Shown here in pieces: positions 25,610-35,039 of a stretch of DNA of 36,322 bases. The first letter of the stretch is position 1; each line of letters starts with the position of its first letter. Below the pieces are notes generated by a model. It ran no database searches. It was given only the letters and a program-made list of their open reading frames with translations, and was not told the origin of the DNA. Where the stretch lies: positions 1-36,322 of the forward strand of contig JAQIBS010000103.1 of assembly GCA_027858965.1 (NCBI GenBank), read 5' to 3'. Position numbers and translations under genes: made by a program. The DNA is from Kiritimatiellia bacterium (GTDB lineage: Bacteria; Verrucomicrobiota; Kiritimatiellia; RFP12; UBA1067).

Positions 25610-28600
25610 ATGAAAAGAAGTATTGTGTGTTCATGCATTTTGTTATTAGTCGTATTTACTGTAAGTGCTGCTGATAAAACCTGGACCGGTGGAGCAGGAG
25701 ACTCTCTGTTCTCATCCGATGCCAACTGGAGCCCATCTGGCGCGCCTGCGAGCGGTGATGCGCTGATATTTTCTAATAGCGTGGCTGAGAGTGTTATCAG
25801 TGTTGTCAATGACCTTGCCGACTTTACTTTTTCCGGCATCTCAGCTACCGGTACTAATACTGTCACTTTTGGGAATACAGGAGTGGGGTTTACCCTCACC
25901 GGTGATATCACCGTCTCCGGCTCAGGAGCATTGAATCTCAATGTTCCTGTAACATTGGATAGTGATGTCACCTTTATGCTCTCAGGGGCGCATATCTACA
26001 CGTATGGCTCCATCTCGGGTAGCGGTAGCATCACTATCGAAGGAGGCAATATCTTTTATGCGCATGATGAAGTTGGTCTGACTGGTGGCGTTATCTCTAA
26101 TAATGGCAAAGTATATGTCTATGATACCGGTTTTACCGCTCCGCTCACTCTTAATCAGCGCCGGGTTGACAATGTCAGTTATGTGTTAATGAAATTCGAA
26201 ACCTCCGGTAATTATAATCTACCCATTACAATTAATAATGCTGATGGTACAATCTATGCAATCAGCAGTGCTTACGGCACCACTGTGACCAATACCGGCG
26301 CAATCATTATTGGGCCTAACGCCTATACCCGGTGGAATCCGGGTGGCCCAATGACATATGCCGGTGGTATCACCATTCAGGAACCTGCCAGAAGTACCAT
26401 GTCTATTGTTTTGAATGGCCCCAATATCATCAGTGGTGTTCCTTTCAACTGGCCGAACAATATCTATCAGGACAACACCTACCTTCGTCTTGCAGTAGCA
26501 GGCAACAAATATAAACAGTTGAGAGTTTATACCGATACAATCTACACAGACGTTCCCGGTGCGCTTGATCCTGATGCAACTGTTCACTTCGGTGTGAGTT
26601 ATCGCAACGGCGGCAATCTGGACATTAATGGCAATGATCAGACCATCAACCGTCCGATTATAGATTATAGAGATACAACTAAACCTGATGCTTTTAAAAT
26701 CACCTCCTCTTCCGGCCCGGCTACCCTCACCTGTCAAGGTACTGCTGATTCAACCTTTTATGGTAGTTTTAACGGGGAGCTCTCGCTTGTATGGGAACCA
26801 GTTTCTGATGATCATACTCTGACCGTTACAGCAAAGGTCTCAGAAACATCAGGAGTTCTTGAGGTTAAGGCTGGAACTCTTGCACTTGCCGGCGGAGCAG
26901 CGTTCCCCAACGTTACAGCTCTGACAGCATCCGGCACCGGCATTCTTCATGTGGATGGTGCAGATATTCCCTCGGTGCCGTTGACTGTCTCGGATACAGC
27001 CCAGCTCTCTCTCCCATCTGGAATTGACTTAATCTGTGAAAACGCGCAGGTTGATGGAGCAGCTCTCACAGCAGGTGTGTATACGGTAAGCAATACTGTT
27101 GGTGGTCGTACATTTATCACAGGGGATGGGACGCTTACGGTTTTAACCGTTCCTCTCTCCAGCACTGTCCGCACTTGGACCGGTGCCGGAGAGGATACGA
27201 ATTTCTCTAATACCAATAACTGGGATGCAGCGCCTCTTTTTGACGGTAGTGAGACCTTTCTCTTTGCTTCAGCTGGAACATCGGCCATTCTGGATGATGA
27301 GTTTGCTCTGGGTGCAATTCGTTTCGATCGTGGAGCACCCTTCTCTATCACTGCAGCCGATGAAAACTCTGGTATTCAGCTTGGACTTGGTGATGTGAGT
27401 GTGCTTACACCTGCCGGTGGCACAGAGGTTACCCATACAATTGCTGCTCCCCTGGCTCTCTCAGGGGCTCACGATTTCCAGATTGGGAGCAATCAGACCC
27501 TTGCCATCTCAGGCCCGATTACAGGGGGTGTTCCAACTGAATCACTCATTAAATCAGATGTCGGTACTCTTCACTTAACCGGCACGAACACCTTTGAATC
27601 ACCTGTGGTTATATCTGATGGCTGCCTTATGGCTAATAACGGTACGGCATTTGGGAATCCGACCAATACTATTACGGTGGAACGCAATACTACCACTGAT
27701 AACAGCTGGAATCAGCGCGGAGCAATTTATTTTACTGACATGGTCATCACAAACAACCGGCCGTTGATCATTGCCTCCAATGTACATTATATCGGTCAGA
27801 TCTATCCCCCCAGCGCTACGCTTGTGCTGAACGGCAAGTTCACCTTCCTCGGGAACGGACGCATCGACAACAAAGGAGATCTGCTTTTCCGCGGTGGTTT
27901 TGATTCTGTTAATGCCCGCCCGTGGATGCAGACTGCAGGTGGGAAAAGCATGCGCTTTGAAGAAGAGCCCTTAAATTTTGGAACCTTTGGAATCGCTACT
28001 GATAACACGGGAACTTTTAATGTCTGTGCCACCAATAATACATGGACAAAGCTGGAGCTTCTGAATTCCACCTTCTTGTGTGGAGTTGATTCTGCAATGC
28101 CGACCAACTCCTATGTGACTTTTGGGGCTAGTTATACCCAGACCGGTTATCTGGATCTCAACGGATTTGATCAGCAGATTAGATTGGTGAATAATGCGTC
28201 GGCAAGTAACAGCCAAACCAACATGGTCATTAAAAGTGCTGAACAAGCTACACTTACATTGAAAGGGGATACTTCGGCACGCAGCTTTGTCGGGTACTTC
28301 ACTGGCAAGGTTTCCCTACGCTATCGTAACAGCGGAACAATGACTCTGAAAGGTCTTACCTCTGCTTCGGATACAGATGGCGATCTTATTATTGAATCCG
28401 GTGCAGTTGCTTTTGCTAACGGTTCCACCTGGACAGGGTCAACCAATATCACCGTGACAGCCGGAACTCTGTCTGTCGAAGGTGGAAATGGTGATACATT
28501 CGGTGGCAGCAATGCCTCTATAAATAATACCCGACTGCATCTGACCTCAGCATCGACTGTCAATCTGGCAGATGGTGTGGAGGAATATGTGAATGCGGGA

Positions 28601-28744
28601 ACTCTGGATGGGGAACGGCTTACTGTTGGAACTTACGGTTCTACGACTTCCTCCGCGCAGTTCAAAAGCGCCCTGTTTACCGGTACGGGTATATTGCATG
28701 TGATGCGTTCGGATGCGGCTGGAACGCTAATCATGGTTCGCTAA
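25610..28744 (+). CDS. Autotransporter-associated beta-strand repeat protein
   Basis: 1,044 residues from the ATG at 25610 (TTG 25604 is an alternative). A signal peptide (SIVCSCILLLVVFTVSA) is followed by parallel beta-helix-like repeats rich in G, T, S and N. Two domain starts are visible: TWTGGAGDSLFSSDANW (about residue 25) and TWTGAGEDTNFSNTNNW (about 525). Repeated units of the type GTNTFESPVVISDGCL and [17 protein letters not shown] strands follow. No C-terminal beta-barrel or PEP-CTERM motif is seen; the end [11 protein letters not shown]...GTLIMVR is shared with the chimera at 23063-24259 and may be a sorting or capping element. Probably a large surface or secreted structural or adhesive protein; no enzymatic motif recognised. 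Confidence 0.85.
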   Translation: MKRSIVCSCILLLVVFTVSAADKTWTGGAGDSLFSSDANWSPSGAPASGDALIFSNSVAESVISVVNDLADFTFSGISATGTNTVTFGNTGVGFTLTGDITVSGSGALNLNVPVTLDSDVTFMLSGAHIYTYGSISGSGSITIEGGNIFYAHDEVGLTGGVISNNGKVYVYDTGFTAPLTLNQRRVDNVSYVLMKFETSGNYNLPITINNADGTIYAISSAYGTTVTNTGAIIIGPNAYTRWNPGGPMTYAGGITIQEPARSTMSIVLNGPNIISGVPFNWPNNIYQDNTYLRLAVAGNKYKQLRVYTDTIYTDVPGALDPDATVHFGVSYRNGGNLDINGNDQTINRPIIDYRDTTKPDAFKITSSSGPATLTCQGTADSTFYGSFNGELSLVWEPVSDDHTLTVTAKVSETSGVLEVKAGTLALAGGAAFPNVTALTASGTGILHVDGADIPSVPLTVSDTAQLSLPSGIDLICENAQVDGAALTAGVYTVSNTVGGRTFITGDGTLTVLTVPLSSTVRTWTGAGEDTNFSNTNNWDAAPLFDGSETFLFASAGTSAILDDEFALGAIRFDRGAPFSITAADENSGIQLGLGDVSVLTPAGGTEVTHTIAAPLALSGAHDFQIGSNQTLAISGPITGGVPTESLIKSDVGTLHLTGTNTFESPVVISDGCLMANNGTAFGNPTNTITVERNTTTDNSWNQRGAIYFTDMVITNNRPLIIASNVHYIGQIYPPSATLVLNGKFTFLGNGRIDNKGDLLFRGGFDSVNARPWMQTAGGKSMRFEEEPLNFGTFGIATDNTGTFNVCATNNTWTKLELLNSTFLCGVDSAMPTNSYVTFGASYTQTGYLDLNGFDQQIRLVNNASASNSQTNMVIKSAEQATLTLKGDTSARSFVGYFTGKVSLRYRNSGTMTLKGLTSASDTDGDLIIESGAVAFANGSTWTGSTNITVTAGTLSVEGGNGDTFGGSNASINNTRLHLTSASTVNLADGVEEYVNAGTLDGERLTVGTYGSTTSSAQFKSALFTGTGILHVMRSDAAGTLIMVR

Positions 28745-28769
28745 TTTTGCACGGAAGCATGGAGTCTTT

Positions 28770-29639
28770 ATGGAGTATCATTCCGGCATCGGAATTTTAA
28801 TCGTTGTTATAACGGCTATATTTATACGGACTGTTGCCGCGTTCGGGGGAACTGTGCATCAGCGCGTCAGTCTCTGGCCGGGACAGGCACCGGTTGATGA
28901 AAATATTTCCGAGGATGCAAAAGCCTATATTACTGTGTATCAACCTGCGAAGCCTGATGGGATGGTGGTAGTGATCTGTCCTGGTGGTGGTTATGGCGGA
29001 CTGGTTACCAAGGGTGAGGGCAGTGGTATTGCCAAATGGCTGAATAAAAACGGGATCACCGGTGTTGTGCTGGAGTATCGGCTGCCGCATGGCAAGCTCA
29101 ATCGTCCTCTTTATGATGCGCAGCGGGCCATCCGTACTGTGCGCTCACGCGCTGAGGAGCTGAAGATCAACCCGGATGAAATTGGTATTATCGGGTTCTC
29201 CGCCGGTGGACATCTGGCATCATCGGCTGCAACGCATTTTGACAGCGGTAATCCGGCTTCAGATGATCCAATCGAAAAGATCAGCTGTCGTCCTGATTTT
29301 GCGATTCTTGTTTATCCTGTGATCAGCATGGGGCCCAAGGGCCACGGGGGATCGAAATTGAATTTAATGGGGGCAAATCCTGCCCCTGAAATGGAGGAGC
29401 TCTTTTCCAACGAGAAGCAGGTGACGGCAAAGACGCCTCCCTGTTTCCTGGCACATGCCATGGATGATCATGTTGTTTCGCCGGATAACAGCAAGATATT
29501 CTATGATGCCCTGATGAAATGTAAAGTCCCCGCTAAATATCTCAAACTTGAAAGCGGTGGTCATGGTCTGAATGGCTATAAGGGCCCGATGTGGGATAAA
29601 TGGCAGGCAGAGGCCGTTGACTGGATGAAAGAGCTCTGA
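28770..29639 (+). CDS. Exported alpha/beta-hydrolase esterase (BD-FAE/acetyl-xylan esterase-like)
   Basis: 289 residues with an N-terminal hydrophobic signal (GILIVVITAIFIRTVAAF). The fold has an oxyanion-hole motif CPGGGYGG, the nucleophile S144 in GFSAGG, a likely acid D233 (AMDDHVVSP) and H265 (GGHGLNG), giving a complete triad. Family members remove acetyl or feruloyl groups from xylan or other hemicelluloses, so it would assist the glycosidases here. ATG 28770 has a GGAG 5-9 bases upstream. It starts 25 bp after the beta-strand repeat gene, so the two may be co-transcribed. Confidence 0.88.
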   Translation: MEYHSGIGILIVVITAIFIRTVAAFGGTVHQRVSLWPGQAPVDENISEDAKAYITVYQPAKPDGMVVVICPGGGYGGLVTKGEGSGIAKWLNKNGITGVVLEYRLPHGKLNRPLYDAQRAIRTVRSRAEELKINPDEIGIIGFSAGGHLASSAATHFDSGNPASDDPIEKISCRPDFAILVYPVISMGPKGHGGSKLNLMGANPAPEMEELFSNEKQVTAKTPPCFLAHAMDDHVVSPDNSKIFYDALMKCKVPAKYLKLESGGHGLNGYKGPMWDKWQAEAVDWMKEL

Positions 29640-29719
29640 GAGCCTGGGGTTTGGATTTGCTACGAAAACATCCACCGCATAGCAGCGGATATACTAAAAT
29701 GATAAGTATACGCATATTT

Positions 29720-29896
29720 GCCCTGAAAGGGCTGTTCACCTTAGCCCCGGGCAGCGCCCGGGGTAACTGATTAGCAATAATGAGCCCTGTAAGGGGTCTT
29801 CAAAAACATTGAAGTGCTCCTTAAGAGCACATACATTGTTCTGTATATACCCAGGGCGTTGCCCCGGGCTAGTTTGACAAGCCCTTTCAGGGCAAA
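29720..29896. repeat. Large inverted palindromic repeat pair
   Basis: The 378-bp gap 29640-30017 has no gene. It holds two opposed copies of a composite repeat: GCCCTGAAAGGGCT with CCCCGGGCAGCGCCCGGGG (29720-29768), and the reverse arrangement CCCAGGGCGTTGCCCCGGG with AGCCCTTTCAGGGC (29850-29896). A small hairpin (GTGCTCCTTAAGAGCAC) lies between them. The promoter of the LDH2 gene should be in 29900-30010. Confidence 0.8.
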
Positions 29897-30017
29897 CACA
29901 ATAGGGAATGTTCAACGGAACTGAATTGGGCGCATACGCGCCCGATAAGTTGGTTGCAGATAAAAGCAACTTTGGTTATAATCACCGCAGTTTTGTTACA
30001 TATGTAAGGATAGTTTA

Positions 30018-31130
30018 ATGAATAATACCGTTTGGATACCCTTTGATCAGTTTGAATTTTTTATGGTTGATCTTTTTCAGTCAATTGGCGTTCCGGAGGC
30101 TGATGCCCGGGTATGTGCTGATGTGCTCATCTCCGCTGACCGTAGAGGTATTGATTCGCATGGCATAGGGCGTCTTAAACCAATCTATTATGATCGCATT
30201 GTTCAGCAGAAGATCCAGCAGCCGGTCACGGAGTTTGAGATTGTCCGCGATAAGGCCGCCACTGCAGTGGTGGATGGACACCATGGCATGGGGATGGTTA
30301 TTGCGAAGCGCTGTATGGAGATGGCTATTGAAAAGGCTCGTAAGTATGGACTCGGCATGGTTGTGGCCCGTAATTCAACTCACTATGGCTTTGCCGGCTA
30401 TTATCCGATGATGGCTACTGATGCCGGTATGATCGGTTTAACCGGAACTAACGCCCGTCCCTCTATTGCTCCTACCAATGGTGTTGAGAATATGCTGGGG
30501 ACAAATCCGCTTGTGTTCGGTTTCCCGACTGATGAGGGTTTTCCTTTTACGAGTGATTTTGCAACATCCATTATCCAAAGAGGAAAGATTGAGCAGTACG
30601 AACGCGAAGGCATTGATTGTCCGCCTGGATTAGTGATCGGTCGTGACGGCAAGACCAAGACCGATTCGGTTCAGATTCTTAAGGATCTTGTCAACGGTGA
30701 AGCTGCCTTGGCACCTATCGGGGGAATAGGAGAGGAGACCGGCGGTCATAAGGGATATGGCTTTGCTACTGTGGTTGAAATTCTGTCTTCCTGCCTTCAG
30801 CAGGGGGCATTTCTGAAACAGCTGAGTGGCCTCACCGATGAAGGAGAACGCCGTCCCTATTCTCTGGGTCACTTCTTTATGGCCATGGACATTGATCATT
30901 TCTGTGATGTGGATGCCTTTAAGAAAACCTGTGGTGATATTCTGCGTGAACTGCGCGCCTCGCAGAAAGCGCCGGGCCAGGAGCGTATCTACACCTGCGG
31001 TGAGAAAGAGTATCTCACCGGGGTTGCGCGCGAAGGTAAGGGCGTGCCGGTTGATGCAACCCTACAGCAGCAGCTGATTACTATGCGTAATGAGCAGGGG
31101 TTGACGCAGCATAAGTTCTCTTTTGAATAA
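30018..31130 (+). CDS. LDH2/malate dehydrogenase-family NAD(P) oxidoreductase
   Basis: 370 residues. Matches the Ldh_2 superfamily (YlbC/AllD, DlgD, sulfolactate dehydrogenase): SADRRGIDSHGIGRL near residue 45, VDGHHGMGMV, and the catalytic histidine H122 in RNSTHYGFAGYY. Later come ENMLGTNPLVFGFPT and GGHKGYGFATVVEIL. It reduces or oxidises a 2-keto/2-hydroxy acid with NAD(P)H in the cytoplasm. With an ExuT-like importer and uronate-type sugars nearby, a sugar-acid keto reductase role (as in 2,3-diketogulonate reductase) is plausible but not shown. An AAGGA precedes the ATG. Confidence 0.92.
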   Translation: MNNTVWIPFDQFEFFMVDLFQSIGVPEADARVCADVLISADRRGIDSHGIGRLKPIYYDRIVQQKIQQPVTEFEIVRDKAATAVVDGHHGMGMVIAKRCMEMAIEKARKYGLGMVVARNSTHYGFAGYYPMMATDAGMIGLTGTNARPSIAPTNGVENMLGTNPLVFGFPTDEGFPFTSDFATSIIQRGKIEQYEREGIDCPPGLVIGRDGKTKTDSVQILKDLVNGEAALAPIGGIGEETGGHKGYGFATVVEILSSCLQQGAFLKQLSGLTDEGERRPYSLGHFFMAMDIDHFCDVDAFKKTCGDILRELRASQKAPGQERIYTCGEKEYLTGVAREGKGVPVDATLQQQLITMRNEQGLTQHKFSFE

Positions 31131-31207
31131 GTAGAGCCGGAACTCAGTGAGACACGAGCGTGGGTCCGGCTGACTGATTCCTGTATGCCAGCACTACCGC
31201 AGATCTG

Positions 31208-31318
31208 ATGACGATAGAGCCAGACGAGCCAAACACCTTTTCTGAAGCTCATCACTATGAAGCGAATATCTTTGATTTTCTAAAATTAATGAGTCGTGAT
31301 CTTTCCAGATCTTTGTAA
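31208..31318 (+). pseudogene. Short ORF, possible gene remnant
   Basis: A 36-codon frame (MTIEPDEPNTF...DLSRSL) sits between the LDH2 and DUF2442 genes. The amphipathic HHYEANIFDFLKLMSRDL segment looks protein-like, but no family was recognised and no good Shine-Dalgarno is present. DUF2442 genes are often preceded by a small partner gene, so this may be a decayed partner or noise. Confidence 0.25.
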
Positions 31319-31382
31319 AAGTAATTCTTATTGTAGACCCATCAAAAATCATCTGAAAAAGCTTCCGCCACTGGAGTAAGTT

Positions 31383-31673
31383 ATGCTTGAAATAAAAGAA
31401 ATAAAATATATTGAAGATTATACGCTCTGGCTGTTGTTCAGTGACGGTACGGATGGGAATGTTGATCTGAAATCTTCAGTCTGGGGTCCGGCTTTTGAGC
31501 CGTTGAAAGAGGTTGTTTTTTTCAAGAAGGCATATATCTCTCCTGTTTCACGCACGGTTACGAGGCCGAAAGATGTTGATTTCGCCCCTGAATATCTGAA
31601 AGATAAGTTGATCGAGCAGACAGCGGTGATGCAGGCATCTGAGGATAATGCCGCCTATTCTGCCGGTCGATAG
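31383..31673 (+). CDS. DUF2442 protein
   Basis: 96 residues: YTLWLLFSDGTDGNVDL, then VWGPAFEPLKEVVFF and DVDFAPEYLKDKL match the DUF2442 pattern (a small beta-rich protein, often encoded beside DUF4160 in suspected toxin-antitoxin-like pairs). A GGAG lies 6 bases before the ATG. No DUF4160 partner is visible; only the short ORF at 31208-31318 lies upstream. Function unknown. Confidence 0.8.
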   Translation: MLEIKEIKYIEDYTLWLLFSDGTDGNVDLKSSVWGPAFEPLKEVVFFKKAYISPVSRTVTRPKDVDFAPEYLKDKLIEQTAVMQASEDNAAYSAGR

Positions 31674-32007
31674 TTTTATCTATATTTTCCACCATTGGGG
31701 CATCCTTTCACAGACAGTCTTATCCATTTTATATCCTCTACAGTAATCTTTCAGTTTGCTTTTATTAGGTGGTAATTTCTTTCTGTGGTTTCTTTTTGTC
31801 AAAAATATGTGGATTTTGGAGCGATGACTTGGTTAACTGATGGAAATGAATTGCTATTTAATTTTTCTATTCTATGCAACGCGAAGCGTTGTTGACTAAT
31901 GCAGTGATGGCTTTCACACAACAACTCAAAGAGAAAGAAAAGTCACTGCAGATTACACACGGTCTGTTTGGTTGCGGCTCTGCTGCATTAGTAGGGGATC
32001 AGAGTAT
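31674..32007. other. Intergenic stretch before the GH106-like gene
   Basis: Mostly AT-rich DNA without a gene. It contains a CAACGC-GAA-GCGTTG hairpin (31877-31891) and the second copy of the 24-bp inverted repeat (31966-31989), just before the start codon. The promoter of the following gene should lie here but was not resolved. Confidence 0.5.
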
Positions 32008-34761
32008 ATGAATAAATTTTTAATTGGATTGTTATTATGTCTGAATGTTTTATCTGCCGGGGCATCCGGGGGTGCGGGGCTACCTGAACTGCCGGGGGAT
32101 GACCGCTCTCTGGCAGAACGCTTCGCTTATCCCCCAGCCTCCTCCCGTATTCTGAGGATCTTTCACTCTCAGCCTGATGATCCGAAAGCGCAGGATGCGA
32201 AGCTGCGTCAGCTGGCTGAACAGGGATTCGGCGGCTTTGCCGGCAATGTGGCTTTCAAGGGATATGTGGATGATGCTAGTAAGTGGCCTGCTTTTTTGCG
32301 TGGGGTGCATGTGGCTAAAGCGGCGGGCATGTCGCTCTGGCTCTATGATGAGTGCGGCTATCCCTCGGGGAGTGCCCGCGATCTGACTCTGAAGGATCAT
32401 CCGGAGTTCGGTGCCCGTGGATTGCTGATTGCCTCGACTAATGTAGTGGGGGGATTGTTGTCACTTCAGTTGCCTCCAGGAGAGTTGGTGCTGGCAATGG
32501 CCTATCCCCGCAGTAACGGAGCAATTGATCTGAAGCAGGGACGCGATCTGCATGCATCGGTAGTAGATGGAAAACTGAGTTGTCAGCTTCCGGCAGGAAA
32601 CTGGTTTGTTGTGGCCATGACTCAGGATATTATTCTTGAGGGTACGCATATTGAGGCCAGTGTCGCCTTTAAAAACCCCTATATCAACCTGCTGATGAAA
32701 GATGCCACCGCGCGTTTTCTAAAGGTGAATCATGATACCTATGCCCAGCATATGGGCAACAATCTGGGTAAATATTTTCTCTCCACCTTTACGGATGAAC
32801 CATCCCTGATGAGTTACTGGTTTAAACCCATGCCGTACAGGGTGCTGCCTTGGTCGGTGGAATTGCCCTCTGAATTTAAGGAGCGCAGCGGTAAAGAGTT
32901 GATTCCGCTGCTGCCGGCACTGGTGACAAATGCGGGCTGTGAAGGAGCACAGATACGCTATATTTTCTGGGATATGATTGCGGATCTGGTTTCAGAGAAT
33001 TATTTCGGACAGATTCAGGATTGGTGCGAGGAGTATGACCTGCTCTCCGGCGGTCATCTTCTGATGGAGGAGAATTTTGGCAGTCATGTTCCTCTCTATG
33101 GTGATTTCTTTCGATGTGTGCGTCGGATTGATGCACCCAGCATGGATTGCCTGACATCAATTCCCGCACAGGTTCCTTGGTATACGGCCCGGTTGATCAG
33201 CAGTGTTGCCGAATTGGAGAAACGCACTGAGAGGATGAGTGAGGCCTCTGATTTTCAGCAGCAGTACCGCAAAGAGGGGGATGGCCGGCCGAAGATTGTG
33301 GTCACGGAGCATCAGATCCGCGGAAGTCTTAACCGTCAGCTCTGGGGTGGCATCACCACCTTTACCAGTTACTATCGCTTTGCCGGATTGGATGACAATC
33401 AGTTGCGGCGGATTAACAGCTATGTCGGACGTTGTTCGACCATGTTAAAGGGAGGGTATCAGGTTTGTGATGTGGCGATGCTGTATCCGATTGAAAGTGC
33501 CTGGATATATTATGAACCTTCTTATCATAGTAACAGCAATAATCCCAAGGCAATTAATATTGCAGAAGTTTATAAGGCTGTGGGGAATTCGCTCTATCAT
33601 TCCAATCGCGATTTCACCTATGTGGATTCAAAGGCATTGAAAGAGGCCAAGATCAAGAGCGGTGCTTTGACTCACGGGGATCTCGCCTGGCGAGCTCTGG
33701 TTCTTCCTGCAACTGAGACTCTGCCTATTGATAGCTGGCGAAAGGTGTATAGCTTCTGGGAAAAAGGCGGGATTGTGATTGCTGTCGGGGAGCTTCCACG
33801 CAACAGCGAGTCGGAATTTCCGTCATCTGAAGTCACGCAGATGGCTGTGGAGATGTTTACTTCAAAACCATTTTCACCTGGCAAAAGCGCCGCTGGCGGT
33901 ATTGGATTGCTGCTGCCCTCGGGATTGGCTTCGCTTGTTCCTGAGATGGTTGATCGGCTGGTAACCCGCAGTTCATGGAGCTCAGAGGCCGGAGGTCCGA
34001 TCCGTGTGACCCAGCGTCGGATTGATGATCATGATGTATACTTTGCCATCAACGACAGCGATGTTCCCTTTAAAGGAAGTATGAATTTTGGTGGTCAGGG
34101 CGTCAGTGAGCTCTGGAATCCGGAGACGGGATTGATGACACCGTTGAGCGGGGCCGAGCAAAACTGCGTGGCAGTGCAGTTGCCACCCTATGGAAGTGTG
34201 TTGTTTCGCAGTGCAGCAGAATCTCGCGGCAAGCGTCTGCCTCTGAAGGGTGCATTCAACATTGTTGATCGGAGTGTGGTTCAGAGGGGAGAACCAAAAG
34301 TTGGTCACGGAATTTATGTTTCAGCTACTCTTCAGGGGAGTGATCGTGATGGATGGACCTCGCGGGCCAAACTGAAGAAAGGCGATGTGGATACACACCT
34401 GTTTATGGATTTCACGATAGATAAACCGGAGCTGTTATCTTCCAGTGGAGGGTTTGTCTTTGACGTGTCTTTGCCAGAGGGACAGACAGCCGATGCACAG
34501 ATGTTGGTGATGGCTGCTACAAAGGGCGGTGCGGTCTTTATTGCATCCACCGGTCATTATTTGAATCAGTCCGGCGCACATCGTCTGCATGTGGGCATGT
34601 CACAGTTCAGTCTGTTTAAAGAAGGAAAGAGTGATGTATCCAAACAACTGAATTTATCGAAAGTGAACAGTGTCCGTATTGGCTGGGGTGGTTACTTTGG
34701 TCAAGAGGGCGAGTGTATTACATTCAACGTGCAGCAACCCAGATGCTTCGCGATTGAGTAA
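32008..34761 (+). CDS. Exported GH106-like glycoside hydrolase
   Basis: 917 residues from the ATG at 32008; a longer TTG start at 31972 would lie inside a dispersed repeat and is rejected. A signal peptide (FLIGLLLCLNVLSAG) is followed by a TIM-barrel-like region: FAYPPASSRILRIFHSQPDD, LAEQGFGGFAGNV, then LWLYDECGYPSGSA, which resembles the DE-G-(W/Y)-PSG motif of GH106 alpha-L-rhamnosidases and relatives. Later parts include FLSTFTDEPSL (possible catalytic Glu), beta domains and a C-terminal galactose-binding-like region. Overall similarity to GH106 is distant, so the substrate is uncertain. With GH78 at 7922 it would suit rhamnose-containing polymers. Confidence 0.72.
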   Translation: MNKFLIGLLLCLNVLSAGASGGAGLPELPGDDRSLAERFAYPPASSRILRIFHSQPDDPKAQDAKLRQLAEQGFGGFAGNVAFKGYVDDASKWPAFLRGVHVAKAAGMSLWLYDECGYPSGSARDLTLKDHPEFGARGLLIASTNVVGGLLSLQLPPGELVLAMAYPRSNGAIDLKQGRDLHASVVDGKLSCQLPAGNWFVVAMTQDIILEGTHIEASVAFKNPYINLLMKDATARFLKVNHDTYAQHMGNNLGKYFLSTFTDEPSLMSYWFKPMPYRVLPWSVELPSEFKERSGKELIPLLPALVTNAGCEGAQIRYIFWDMIADLVSENYFGQIQDWCEEYDLLSGGHLLMEENFGSHVPLYGDFFRCVRRIDAPSMDCLTSIPAQVPWYTARLISSVAELEKRTERMSEASDFQQQYRKEGDGRPKIVVTEHQIRGSLNRQLWGGITTFTSYYRFAGLDDNQLRRINSYVGRCSTMLKGGYQVCDVAMLYPIESAWIYYEPSYHSNSNNPKAINIAEVYKAVGNSLYHSNRDFTYVDSKALKEAKIKSGALTHGDLAWRALVLPATETLPIDSWRKVYSFWEKGGIVIAVGELPRNSESEFPSSEVTQMAVEMFTSKPFSPGKSAAGGIGLLLPSGLASLVPEMVDRLVTRSSWSSEAGGPIRVTQRRIDDHDVYFAINDSDVPFKGSMNFGGQGVSELWNPETGLMTPLSGAEQNCVAVQLPPYGSVLFRSAAESRGKRLPLKGAFNIVDRSVVQRGEPKVGHGIYVSATLQGSDRDGWTSRAKLKKGDVDTHLFMDFTIDKPELLSSSGGFVFDVSLPEGQTADAQMLVMAATKGGAVFIASTGHYLNQSGAHRLHVGMSQFSLFKEGKSDVSKQLNLSKVNSVRIGWGGYFGQEGECITFNVQQPRCFAIE

Positions 34762-34902
34762 GAAGTTGAAGAAGTGCGCGAGTGAGAAAATGAGCAAATA
34801 GTGTGCTATGCTCTTGGCTCAGAGAGCCAACTCTACAGTGCTTCGCAGTAATGCCGGAGGCTGTAGTGTTGCTTCTTAGAAGCAAATAGAAAGTGCGCGA
34901 GT
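34754..34902. repeat. 8-bp array over a stop codon and three-hairpin element
   Basis: An 8-bp-period run (TTGAGTAA, GAAGTTGA, AGAAGTGC, GCGAGTGA, GAAAATGA) starts over the stop codon of the GH106-like gene (34759-34761). Then two copies of AAGTGCGCGAGT (34772-34783, 34891-34902) bracket hairpins TTGGCTC-AGA-GAGCCAA (34814-34830), a looser one with CTACAG...CTGTAG (near 34833-34866), and TTGCTTCT-TAGAAGCAA (34869-34885). No gene in 34762-35029. A small structured RNA is possible but unsupported. Confidence 0.6.
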
Positions 34903-34931
34903 TGGGGAGGATCGAACAATTCCACATGTCG

Positions 34932-35039
34932 CGCATTTCCTCACATTCTACATCCAACATCCCACTACTCACGGAGCGTCAGCGACTCTTCAACTTTAGA
35001 ACTCTCGCACTTCAGAACTTTAGAACTTCCTAACTCTGT
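34932..35039. repeat. 64-bp repeat plus 8-bp array over the LURP-like stop
   Basis: Bases 34932-34995 are exactly repeated at 35780-35843. They contain a 7-bp array (ACATTCT, ACATCCA, ACATCCC on the plus strand). From 34992 an 8-bp array follows: AACTTTAG, AACTCTCG, CACTTCAG, AACTTTAG, AACTTCCT, AACTCTGT. It runs into the last codons and stop (35030-35032) of the minus-strand gene. Confidence 0.88.

Noticed and set aside
29736..29969. Minus-strand open frame over the composite palindromes
   Set aside because: It is an artefact of repeat composition: no start signals and no protein-like pattern.
31131..31382. A DUF4160 partner gene for DUF2442
   Set aside because: An ATG-CCA-GCA-like start appears near 31186 but hits a stop within a few codons, and no DUF4160 motif follows.
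31972..32007. TTG-initiated extension of the GH106-like protein
   Set aside because: It lies within a dispersed repeat and would bury the signal peptide.
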